Assembly (NCBI RefSeq): GCF_021728535.1
Contig: NZ_JAKKDU010000009.1
Coordinates: 1 to 64,000, forward strand
From: Wocania arenilitoris
GTDB lineage: Bacteria > Bacteroidota > Bacteroidia > Flavobacteriales > Flavobacteriaceae
Reading direction: 5' to 3'
DNA: 64,000 nucleotides
The notes under the pieces: generated by a model
What the model saw: only the letters and a program-made list of their open reading frames with translations
Database searches by the model: none
Told to the model about the DNA's origin: nothing
Part shown: piece by piece, positions 53,201 through 59,917 of the stretch
Layout of the letters: each line of letters starts with the position of its first letter
Numbering within the stretch: the stretch's first letter is position 1
Made by a program: the position numbers and the translations under genes

Positions 53201-53474
53201 AAGGAATTCGGTATTACTCATTGACTTCATCAACTTACGAACTGCAGAAGGGGTTCCGCTAAAACAAGCCGCAATTGAAGCTGGAGCAGTACGTACAACA
53301 CCCATTCTGTTAACAGCAGGTACGGTTGTAATTGGAGCGTTTGTTATACTTTTTGACCCTATATTTCAAGGGTTAGCTATATCGCTAATGGGAGGCACTA
53401 TAGTTTCAACAGTTTTAACCTTATTGGTTGTACCACTTGTTTATTATATGATAGAGAAAAAAAATTATAAATAA
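50280..53474 (+). CDS. RND-family efflux transporter (AcrB/CzcA-like)
   Basis: The ATG at 50280 (MKEGIAGKIAKIFIQSKLTV) is preferred over an upstream TTG. About 1064 residues with twelve membrane helices in two halves, large periplasmic loops, and the HAE1-like signature GASPTEVESRVIKPLE near 66-81. The helix-4 region LFALVFVTGIVVDDSIIIAE carries the proton-relay Asp pair. The substrate is unclear: the Asp-Asp pair and adjacent PII-like gene would suit metals or hydrophobic compounds. Promoter shared with TolC. Confidence 0.94.
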   Translation: MKEGIAGKIAKIFIQSKLTVLLMIVFMVVGVYSSFLIPREEEPQINVPMADIFVGYPGASPTEVESRVIKPLEQLISNIRGVEYVYSTAMKEQGMVIVQFYVGEDIERSFVKLYNEINKHMDEMPAGVTFPLVKTRAIDDVPMLGLTLWSKNYDDYQLGQIAQELEAEIKKINDVAITHKIGGRNRQLRVVLDKDKLAASGLDFLMVSEMINANNSQLNSGSFDKNDTEFLVNTGKFLESVADVENLVVGVQQNQPIYLKQIATIIDGPEVPQNYVSLGFGKGSEKASEYQSEYPAVTISVAKRKGADAMKIAEVIIDKVSHLRKTLIPDDVHVQITRNYGETASHKVSELLLHLIGSIIAVTIVVMLAMGWRGGLVVFLSVPITFALTLLSYYMLDYTLNRITLFALVFVTGIVVDDSIIIAENMHRHFKMKRLPFKQAALYAINEVGNPTILATFTVIASVLPMAFVSGLMGPYMAPMPIGASIAMILSLFVALTITPYLGYIFLKEKDKKGVEDKPEKAIEDILIYRIYNKYERPLLESKAKRWMFLGGTFLLLIGTMVLFFTKSVAVKMLPFDNKNEFQVVIDMPEGTTLERTGVVAQEIAQFLSTRPEVVNYQNYIGTSAPITFNGLVRHYDLRGGSNMADIQVNLLDKKERSSQSHDIAKLLRPDIQKIASKYNANVKLVEVPPGPPVLSTIVAEVYGPEYNKQIEIANSIKGILKSTNDVVDIDWMVEADQTEYQFEINKEKAMLYGVTPQQIVYTMNIALSNRMLTNLYDEDAVNQVALLLALDEKEKSTINDISQLKVKSKQGNMVPISDLVKISETTTAKNIYRKNQKRVVYVMADMAGELESPAYAILGMEEKLKDIPLPIGYEINEMYLGQPDFEDNYTVKWDGEWQITLEVFRDLGIAFLGAIILIYILIVGWFQNFKAPIVMMVAIPLSLIGIILGHWLMGAFFTATSFIGMIALAGIMVRNSVLLIDFINLRTAEGVPLKQAAIEAGAVRTTPILLTAGTVVIGAFVILFDPIFQGLAISLMGGTIVSTVLTLLVVPLVYYMIEKKNYK

Positions 53475-53626
53475 TAACTTGTATGGTTGAGCACGATAGG
53501 GACCTATAACTAAATTGATATAAAATTAAATAACAATGAAACATCCATGTCTAATTTTTAGACACACAGCGGAATGATTATTTAGGATGTTACATGTGAC
53601 CGTTGAATAACAATAAATATAAACAC

Positions 53627-53932
53627 ATGAAATTAGTCATCGTTACAGCAGTAGAGCAGTTTCAAAAAGATGTTTTGAAACTTTTTAAGAAAGCAAATAT
53701 TGAAAACTTTAGTAGTTCGGAAATTGATGGATACAAAAGTGGCACCTCATTATTAATGGCCTCTAATTGGTTTTCAGGTAAAAAAGGAAGTAATGAATCA
53801 AGTCTATTTTTTTCATTTACAGAAGACAAAAACATTGATGCATTATTCCATTTAATTAAAAAATTTAATACAAACTTAGAAACTAATAATCCCTTAAGAG
53901 CGGTTGTAGTTCCTATTGAAAAAATTATATAA
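53627..53932 (+). CDS. PII-like/DUF3240-type ferredoxin-fold protein
   Basis: The ATG at 53627 (MKLVIVTAVEQFQKDVLKLF) gives 101 residues. The alternating strand-helix pattern MKLVIVTAVEQ, ENFSSSEIDGYK and PLRAVVVPIEKI fits the PII/CutA-like superfamily; DUF3240 members commonly accompany metal RND pumps. It lies 150 bases after the RND gene. It could act as a sensor or chaperone for the pump. Family assignment is tentative. Confidence 0.6.
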   Translation: MKLVIVTAVEQFQKDVLKLFKKANIENFSSSEIDGYKSGTSLLMASNWFSGKKGSNESSLFFSFTEDKNIDALFHLIKKFNTNLETNNPLRAVVVPIEKII

Positions 53933-53951
53933 TCTTAAAAAATTAAGTAAA

Positions 53952-54137
53952 ATGTTAAATACATATTTTAGAGTAATTGTTGGTTTTATGATACTATTAA
54001 GTGTAGTTCTAACCGTGTTTTTACATCCAAATTGGGTTTGGTTTACAGTATTTATTGGCGTAAATATGATGCAATCGGCGTTCACAAAATGGTGTTTATT
54101 AGAAACTATATTGCAAAAATTAGGAGTAAAAAAATAA
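53952..54137 (+). CDS. DUF2892 (YgaP-like) inner-membrane protein
   Basis: The ATG at 53952 (MLNTYFRVIVGFMILLSVVL) is chosen. 61 residues with two membrane helices, and FIGVNMMQSAFTKWC, which matches the DUF2892 membrane module found fused to rhodaneses in YgaP. It sits within the sulfur-related gene run. Often a partner of rhodanese or sulfur-transfer proteins; role unproven. Confidence 0.8.
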   Translation: MLNTYFRVIVGFMILLSVVLTVFLHPNWVWFTVFIGVNMMQSAFTKWCLLETILQKLGVKK

Positions 54138-54237
54138 GATCTGCGCCCGTACTTCTTTATAATCAGCAATTATATTACTACGTTTGTTATTAAACCCAAA
54201 TAATAATTTAATACATTTTAAATTGTTATTTTTGGGT

Positions 54238-54867
54238 ATGGATTATAATTTATTACAACAAAAGTTTTCCCATATTTTTGATAACGAATTAATAGTTGAA
54301 ATTTCAAAAAAAGGGATATTTAAAAACTTCAAGAAAGATGATATTATAATTGATATTGATCAACCATTAAATTTCATTCCTTTATTACTAGTTGGAGATA
54401 TCAAAATCATTAGAGAAGATGATGATGGCAATGAAATTCTTATATATTTTCTTGAAGCTGGGGAGACTTGCACTATGTCTCTAACATGCTGCTTGGGTAT
54501 CGCAAAGAGTAAAATTAGAGCTGTAGCCGAAAAAGACTCTAGTTTAATTATGATTCCTGTTGATAATATGCAAAAGTGGTTTGACAGTAATGCTAGTTGG
54601 AGAAACTTTATTTTACAAAGCTACCAAATTCGCTTTGAAGAAATGCTTGAAGCTATAGATAGTCTTGCCTTTATGAAAATGGATGAACGTTTATACAAAT
54701 ATCTAAAAAACATGGCTATGATTGATGAATCTAATACCATATTCATAAAACATCAAGATATTGCCGAAGATTTAAATACTTCTCGTGTGGTTATCTCTAG
54801 ACTTTTAAAGAAATTAGAGAACGAACGTAAAATTAAATTGGGACGAAATAAAATAGTTATGATATAA
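54238..54867 (+). CDS. Crp/Fnr-family transcriptional regulator
   Basis: The ATG at 54238 (MDYNLLQQKFSHIF) is chosen. An N-terminal cyclic-nucleotide-binding-like beta-roll contains AGETCTMSLTCCLG (about 79-92), whose three Cys may sense redox or sulfane sulfur. The C-terminal HTH has the helix SRVVISRLLKKLE, close to the FNR recognition helix around ISRLL. 209 residues. It lies between the YgaP-like gene and the YeeE/YedE transporter genes, and is the only Crp/Fnr protein in the window; it may bind the TGA-N6-TCA promoters listed here. Confidence 0.92.
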   Translation: MDYNLLQQKFSHIFDNELIVEISKKGIFKNFKKDDIIIDIDQPLNFIPLLLVGDIKIIREDDDGNEILIYFLEAGETCTMSLTCCLGIAKSKIRAVAEKDSSLIMIPVDNMQKWFDSNASWRNFILQSYQIRFEEMLEAIDSLAFMKMDERLYKYLKNMAMIDESNTIFIKHQDIAEDLNTSRVVISRLLKKLENERKIKLGRNKIVMI

Positions 54868-54960
54868 GTTTTTCACTTTTAAAAGGTCTTTTTTCGTTCA
54901 TTAAAATTCTTAAAAAAGTTTTTAATACCACAATTAACACGTAAAAAGTAAACTTCAATG

Positions 54961-54968
54961 TAAATTTG
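54961..54968 (+). promoter_or_regulatory. -7 box of the YeeE/YedE operon
   Basis: TAAATTTG fits TAnnTTTG, 16 bases before the start codon at 54985. No TTG -33 element; a weak TTAAT-N6-ATTAA palindrome is centred 35 bp upstream, so activation is possible. Confidence 0.5.
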
Positions 54969-54984
54969 CATACAAACATTAAAT

Positions 54985-55542
54985 ATGAATTATATATTAA
55001 ACCCATGGCCTTGGTATATTTCAGGTCCGCTTATTGCCTTAGTTATGGCGCTCCTACTCTACTTTGGTAAAACATTTGGTATGTCTTCAAATTTAAGAAC
55101 CATGTGTACTATTGCTGGAGCAGGTAAATTTGTTGATTTTTTCAATTTTAGCTGGAGAGATCAAATTTGGAATTTAACCGTAGTGTTTGGCTCAATAGTT
55201 GGTGGCTACATTGCTGTTAACTTTCTATCCAATGATGCTAGGACAGATTTAAATCCAACAACAATAACAGAACTACAAAATATAGGATTTAATAACCCAG
55301 GAAAAACACTAGTGCCAAACGAAATTTTCGATTTAGATGTTTTAGTATCTCCTAAAGCCTTAATAATTATCGTTTTAGGCGGTTTGCTGGTTGGTTTCGG
55401 TACACGCTATGCCAATGGCTGTACATCTGGGCATGCCATAACAGGTTTAAGCAGCTTACAAAAACCCTCTTTAATTGCTGTTATTGGCTTTTTTATTGGA
55501 GGTCTTATTATGGTTAATTTCATTTTACCCTTAATATTTTAA
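54985..55542 (+). CDS. YeeE/YedE-family sulfur-compound transporter, first half
   Basis: 185 residues with about four or five membrane helices. The family Cys motif ANGCTSGHAITGLSSLQ (near 145) is present, as in the thiosulfate channel YeeE. It is followed after 3 bases by a second short family member, so the two probably make a two-part channel. Likely carries thiosulfate or a related sulfur species into the cell. Confidence 0.88.
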   Translation: MNYILNPWPWYISGPLIALVMALLLYFGKTFGMSSNLRTMCTIAGAGKFVDFFNFSWRDQIWNLTVVFGSIVGGYIAVNFLSNDARTDLNPTTITELQNIGFNNPGKTLVPNEIFDLDVLVSPKALIIIVLGGLLVGFGTRYANGCTSGHAITGLSSLQKPSLIAVIGFFIGGLIMVNFILPLIF

Positions 55543-55545
55543 ATT

Positions 55546-55959
55546 ATGAAGTTTCTAAAATTTTTATTAGTTGGTATTTTCTTCGGAATTGTATTAGTAA
55601 AATCCGAAGCCGTTTCTTGGTACCGTATTTACGAGATGTTTCGTTTCCAGTCTTTTCATATGTATGGTATTATTGGCACCGCAATAGCGACAGGTATTCT
55701 TTTTTTACAAATCTCCAAAAGAGGTTACATAAAAAGCATCAAAGGCGCTAATATTTTTGTTCCTAAAAAAGAAAACGGTCTTATTAGATATATTGTTGGC
55801 GGCACCATTTTTGGTTTAGGATGGGCGCTAATAGGCGCTTGCCCAGGGCCTATGTACATTTTATTAGGTACAGGTATTTACAGTATGCTTATTGTAATAG
55901 CTGCAGCTTTACTGGGCACATTCATTTATGGTGCTTTAAAAGTCAAACTACCTCACTAA
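55546..55959 (+). CDS. YeeE/YedE-family sulfur-compound transporter, second half
   Basis: 137 residues, four membrane helices, with the second family motif LIGACPGPMYILLGTG (near 100). The Cys of GACPGP mirrors the CTSGH Cys of the preceding protein; in single-chain homologues both lie on one polypeptide. Abuts the TauE/SafE gene (next start directly after its stop). Confidence 0.88.
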   Translation: MKFLKFLLVGIFFGIVLVKSEAVSWYRIYEMFRFQSFHMYGIIGTAIATGILFLQISKRGYIKSIKGANIFVPKKENGLIRYIVGGTIFGLGWALIGACPGPMYILLGTGIYSMLIVIAAALLGTFIYGALKVKLPH

Positions 55960-56760
55960 ATGGATAACACCCAACTCCTTGGATATATTGGCGCTTTAAT
56001 AGTAGGATTAGTTTTAGGGCTAATTGGTGGCGGTGGTTCAATACTTACCGTACCTTTATTAGTTTACTTATTAGGCTACAACCCAATTGTTGCAACCGCA
56101 TATTCGTTATTTGTTGTTGGTGCAACATCAATGGTTGGCACATTCCAAAAATATCAAAAAGGTTTAGTTGATTTTAAAACAGGGTTAGCATTTTCATTTC
56201 CTTCATTTTTAGCAGTTTATTTATCTCGACGATATTTAGTACCTAGAATTCCAGATACCCTTTTTAGTATTAATAATTTTTCTTTAACTAAAGAAATGGG
56301 CATCATGGTATTTTTTGCCATTATTATGCTTTTAGCTTCCATTTCAATGATTAAAAAGAAAAAAGAAATAGATGCAATTCCAGAAAAACAAGCTTATTAC
56401 AAAACCTTTATACAAGGATTAATAATTGGAACAATAACAGGATTAATAGGCTCTGGCGGTGGTTTTTTATATGTTCCTGCACTTGTAATTTGGGCAAATA
56501 TCCCCATGAAAAAAGCAGTAGGTACCTCGTTAATTATAATCACTATTAATTCACTAATTGGGTTTACAGGCGATATGCAAACACTAGAAATTGATTGGGT
56601 TTTTCTACTTTTATTTACTTTTATATCTGTAATAGGAATTATACTAGGTGTTTTCCTTTCAAAATTTATAAGTGGTAATAAGCTTAAAAAGAGCTTTGGT
56701 TTTTTTACATTAATTATGGCTATTTATATTATATACAAAGAAACTAATTTATTAATGTGA
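55960..56760 (+). CDS. TauE/SafE-family sulfite/sulfonate exporter
   Basis: 266 residues with seven or eight membrane helices. The repeated glycine-rich motifs LGLIGGGGSILTVPLLVYLL (about 19-38) and GLIGSGGGFLYVPALV (about 160) are typical. It exports or imports small organosulfur anions such as sulfite. It starts on the base following the YeeE/YedE stop. Its last codons overlap the Fnr-like site of the next promoter. Confidence 0.9.
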   Translation: MDNTQLLGYIGALIVGLVLGLIGGGGSILTVPLLVYLLGYNPIVATAYSLFVVGATSMVGTFQKYQKGLVDFKTGLAFSFPSFLAVYLSRRYLVPRIPDTLFSINNFSLTKEMGIMVFFAIIMLLASISMIKKKKEIDAIPEKQAYYKTFIQGLIIGTITGLIGSGGGFLYVPALVIWANIPMKKAVGTSLIIITINSLIGFTGDMQTLEIDWVFLLLFTFISVIGIILGVFLSKFISGNKLKKSFGFFTLIMAIYIIYKETNLLM

Positions 56761-56800
56761 TAAAAGTCACAAACGAAACCATTTAGGTTTTATATTTTTG
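56758..56800 (+). promoter_or_regulatory. Crp/Fnr-like site and -7 box of the MBL-rhodanese gene
   Basis: TGATAAAAGTCA (56758-56769, extended TGTGA/TCACA arms) lies 33 bp centre to centre upstream of TATTTTTG (56793-56800, full TAnnTTTG). The start codon is at 56853. The site overlaps the end of the TauE gene. Confidence 0.75.
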
Positions 56801-56852
56801 AATGATTTATTGAAATAATTTTCGCTTTAGAGGAAATGAAAAAAGTTTAAAA

Positions 56853-58265
56853 ATGAAAATAGAACAAATTTATACAGGCTGCTTAGCTCAAGGCGCTTAT
56901 TACATCGAATCTAATGGCGAGGTTGCAATAATTGACCCATTGCGCGAAACCCAGCAATACGTTGATAAAGCTAATAAAGAAAATGCAAAAATTAAATATA
57001 TTTTTGAAACACATTTTCATGCAGATTTTGTTTCTGGCCACGTCGATCTAGCAAAAAAAACAGGCGCAACAATTATTTTTGGTCCTGGTGCTACAACCGA
57101 ATATGACATTCATGAAGCTGAGGACAATGAAACCTTCAGACTAGGCAATGTAACTATTAAAGTTTTGCACACGCCAGGGCATACCTTAGAATCTACTACC
57201 TTTCTTTTAATTGATGAAAACGGGAAAAATCACGCCATTTTTTCAGGAGACACCTTATTTTTAGGTGATGTTGGACGACCAGATTTAGCCATAAAATCAG
57301 ACCTCACTAAAGAAGATTTAGCAGGTATGTTATACGAATCGTTGCGTAATAAAATAATGCCTTTAGAAGATGATGTTATAGTTTATCCAGCTCACGGTGC
57401 AGGTTCGGCTTGTGGTAAAAATTTAAGCAAAGAAACTGTTGGTGTTCTTGGTGAGCAGAAGCAAACTAATTATGCATTACGAGAAGATATGACTAAGGAA
57501 GAGTTTGTAGAAGAAGTGCTTGATGGTATTCCACCGCCACCACAATATTTTGCAAAAAATGCCATGATGAACAAATCTGGCTACGATAATTTTGAAACGG
57601 TTTTGCAAAAGGGAGATGTAGCTTTAAGTGCTGAAGATTTTGAAATCACTGCCAATCAAGAAGACGCTTTAGTGCTTGATGTTAGAAACGAAAAAGACTT
57701 TGTAAATGGCCACATACCAAACTCCATATTTATTGGTATTCATGGTGGGTTTGCTCCATGGGTTGGTGCATTAATTACCGATTTAAAACAGCCCATTTTA
57801 CTAGTTACACCACAAGGAAAAGAAAAAGAAACTGTAACGCGATTATCTCGTGTTGGTTACGATAATACTTTGGGCTATTTAGATGGCGGTATTGAAGCAT
57901 GGAAAAAATCTGGTAGAGATATAGAAACAATTGAGTCTATAACTGCCGAAGAGTTTTCTAAACATTATAAAAGCAGCAACATTAACACACTTGATGTTAG
58001 AAAAGAGGGTGAATACAAAGCTGAACATTTAGATGGCGATAATGTGCAACACTTTGCATTAGATTTTATTAATGATAACATGAATGCCATTGATAACCAT
58101 AAAACATATTACATGCATTGCGCTGGTGGTTACCGCTCTGTTATTGCAGCATCTATTTTAAAGGCTCGTGGATTTGATAAATTGATAGATATTGCTGGTG
58201 GATTTGATGCCATTAAGAAAACTGATTTACCTACTACAAATTTTATTTGTCCTTCAAGATTATAA
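56853..58265 (+). CDS. MBL-fold persulfide dioxygenase-like protein with two rhodanese domains
   Basis: 470 residues. The N-terminal metallo-beta-lactamase domain has the iron/zinc motif THFHADF (53-59) and later VYPAHGAGSACGK, as in persulfide dioxygenases (ETHE1/Blh type). Two rhodanese modules follow. The first (about 273-358) keeps LDVRNEKDFVNGHIPNS but has no active-site Cys. The second has Cys423 in HCAGGYRS and should be active. The protein would oxidise a thiol persulfide to sulfite and pass sulfane sulfur. It is followed after 2 bases by a heavy-metal-domain gene. Confidence 0.92.
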   Translation: MKIEQIYTGCLAQGAYYIESNGEVAIIDPLRETQQYVDKANKENAKIKYIFETHFHADFVSGHVDLAKKTGATIIFGPGATTEYDIHEAEDNETFRLGNVTIKVLHTPGHTLESTTFLLIDENGKNHAIFSGDTLFLGDVGRPDLAIKSDLTKEDLAGMLYESLRNKIMPLEDDVIVYPAHGAGSACGKNLSKETVGVLGEQKQTNYALREDMTKEEFVEEVLDGIPPPPQYFAKNAMMNKSGYDNFETVLQKGDVALSAEDFEITANQEDALVLDVRNEKDFVNGHIPNSIFIGIHGGFAPWVGALITDLKQPILLVTPQGKEKETVTRLSRVGYDNTLGYLDGGIEAWKKSGRDIETIESITAEEFSKHYKSSNINTLDVRKEGEYKAEHLDGDNVQHFALDFINDNMNAIDNHKTYYMHCAGGYRSVIAASILKARGFDKLIDIAGGFDAIKKTDLPTTNFICPSRL

Positions 58266-58267
58266 TT

Positions 58268-58537
58268 ATGAAAACGACATTACAAATACAAAACTTAAAA
58301 TGTGTTGGTTGTGCCAATACTATTATTAATAGGTTGAGCGAATTAAATTGCCTAACTGAAATTAACGTTGATAATATCTATGATTCTGTCTCTTTTAACT
58401 ATGAAACCACAGAGAATCTTAAAGAAGTTAAAACCTTGCTAGCAAAACTTGGTTATCCTATTGCTGGAGAAAAAAACGCATTAACTACTAAAGTAAAATC
58501 CTTTGTAAGTTGTGCCGTTGGAAGGTTGAGTAAATAA
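58268..58537 (+). CDS. Heavy-metal-associated (HMA) domain protein
   Basis: The start at 58268 (MKTTLQIQNLKCVGCANTII) gives 89 residues. The CVGC metal-binding pair (Cys12, Cys15) is in the usual loop of the beta-alpha-beta-beta-alpha-beta fold. A 25-residue tail contains one more Cys. These bind Cu+ or other soft metals, or sulfur-related ligands. It lies 2 bases after the MBL-rhodanese gene, so it is co-transcribed. Confidence 0.9.
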   Translation: MKTTLQIQNLKCVGCANTIINRLSELNCLTEINVDNIYDSVSFNYETTENLKEVKTLLAKLGYPIAGEKNALTTKVKSFVSCAVGRLSK

Positions 58538-58544
58538 CTAAACT

Positions 58545-58576
58545 AAAAAAGCTCTGATTAAAATCAGAGCTTTTTT
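58545..58576. terminator. Bidirectional terminator between HMA and clpS
   Basis: AAAAAAGCTCTGATT (58545-58559) and AATCAGAGCTTTTTT (58562-58576) form a perfect 15-bp inverted repeat with a 2-base loop, serving both convergent genes. Confidence 0.9.
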
Positions 58577-58852
58577 TTATACTATTTCTGCACTTAAGCC
58601 AGCTTCTAAAAGCATGGAGCAGCGCGGTTTTAAATCATCGTATAAACCTGTTTTAACCGTGCATTTTCCATTATGATGCACAATTATAGAGCATTGTTCT
58701 GCTTGTTCTGGAGTGTGTTCGCAAGCAGTAATGAGTGTATCTATAACATGATCGAAAGTATTTACTTCATCATTATAAAGCACAATCTCATTTTGCGTAA
58801 CTACTTCTTCTTTTAAAAGCAGCTCTTCTGATATTTTTTCTTTAGTACTCAT
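58577..58852 (-). CDS. clpS: ATP-dependent Clp protease adaptor
   Basis: 91 residues from MSTKEKISEELLLKEEV. The core LYNDEVNTFDHVIDTLITAC and the N-degron pocket region HTPEQAEQCSIIVHHNGKC match ClpS, which hands N-end-rule substrates to ClpAP. It is followed on the other strand by the HMA gene across a shared terminator. Adjacent prmA is 14 bases upstream, a usual flavobacterial pairing. Confidence 0.93.
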   Translation of the reverse strand: MSTKEKISEELLLKEEVVTQNEIVLYNDEVNTFDHVIDTLITACEHTPEQAEQCSIIVHHNGKCTVKTGLYDDLKPRCSMLLEAGLSAEIV

Positions 58853-58866
58853 TTGCAATTTTTATA

Positions 58867-59703
58867 CTAATTTAAAAATTTTAACGAAACCCAATTGTTT
58901 CTTTCCAATTTTTCTTCAAATTTTAACAAATGTTTTTCACATTCAGCTCTTATAATAGGAATATCTTCATAATAAAATCCGCTTAAAAACAACATACCAT
59001 TTTCGTTTAAACAAGACGCATAGGTTTTCATATCTTGCAGTAAAATATTCCTGTTAATATTAGCTATAATAATATCGTAAGATTTATTTATTAATAAGCT
59101 TGCATCGCCTTCTAAAACTGTAATGTGTTTGCTTTTGTTACGCTCCACATTTTCTAAACTATTTAGGTAACACCAGTTATCGTAATCTATAGCTTCAATG
59201 GGCTTAGCTCCTTTTATTTCTGCCAAAATTGCTAAAACACCAGTACCACAGCCCATATCTAGAACAGATTTATTAGTAAAATTATTTTTTAAAATATGCT
59301 GAATCATCATGTATGTAGTTTCATGATGACCTGTACCAAAACTCATTTTTGGCTCGATAATTATATCGTATTTTGTATCTGGTTTGTCGTGAAAAGGGGC
59401 TCGCACTGAACATAAATCATCGACAATAATAGGATTGAAATTCTTTTCCCATTCAGCATTCCAATTGGTTTGCTCTATATCTTCAAACGTATAGGTAATT
59501 TCAAACTCATCAGAATTTAAAATATGTATATCATCTAATACTCCTTTGTTCCATTCACTTTTTTGAATATATGCTGTAACACCATCTTCGTTTTCTACAA
59601 AACTTTCAAAACCTGCGTAACCTAATTCTGCAATTAAAATTTCTACTGCAGGGTGCAATGGTTTTACTTTAAAATAGTAACCTAAGTATATAGTGTTTGA
59701 CAT
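58867..59703 (-). CDS. prmA: Ribosomal protein L11 methyltransferase
   Basis: 278 residues. The N-terminal substrate domain is followed by the SAM fold: MSFGTGHHETTYMMIQ (start near 133), DMGCGTGVLAI (motif I, near 158) and the NPPY-like loop IANINRNILL. Methylates ribosomal protein L11. It lies between the GH29 and clpS genes. Confidence 0.94.
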   Translation of the reverse strand: MSNTIYLGYYFKVKPLHPAVEILIAELGYAGFESFVENEDGVTAYIQKSEWNKGVLDDIHILNSDEFEITYTFEDIEQTNWNAEWEKNFNPIIVDDLCSVRAPFHDKPDTKYDIIIEPKMSFGTGHHETTYMMIQHILKNNFTNKSVLDMGCGTGVLAILAEIKGAKPIEAIDYDNWCYLNSLENVERNKSKHITVLEGDASLLINKSYDIIIANINRNILLQDMKTYASCLNENGMLFLSGFYYEDIPIIRAECEKHLLKFEEKLERNNWVSLKFLN

Positions 59704-59917
59704 TATTTACTTTTTTCAGACTTAAATATCTAATTACCAATAATATAACTAAATTCATATAAAATAGAATAAAAGATTTTAAAGGAAAAAATCAGCTTTT
59801 TAGGAAAAAATTTGAGCTATAGTCATAGCTGTGGCGATAATTTTTAACGAAGAAATTTAAATTTTTTGCTCAAAATATTAATACTATTTTATGTTGATTT
59901 AGCTATAATATCTATTC

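Noticed and set aside
53549-53563. GTCTAA-TTT-TTAGAC palindrome between RND and PII-like genes
   Set aside because: Short, A+T-rich and without a well-placed -7 box; could be chance.
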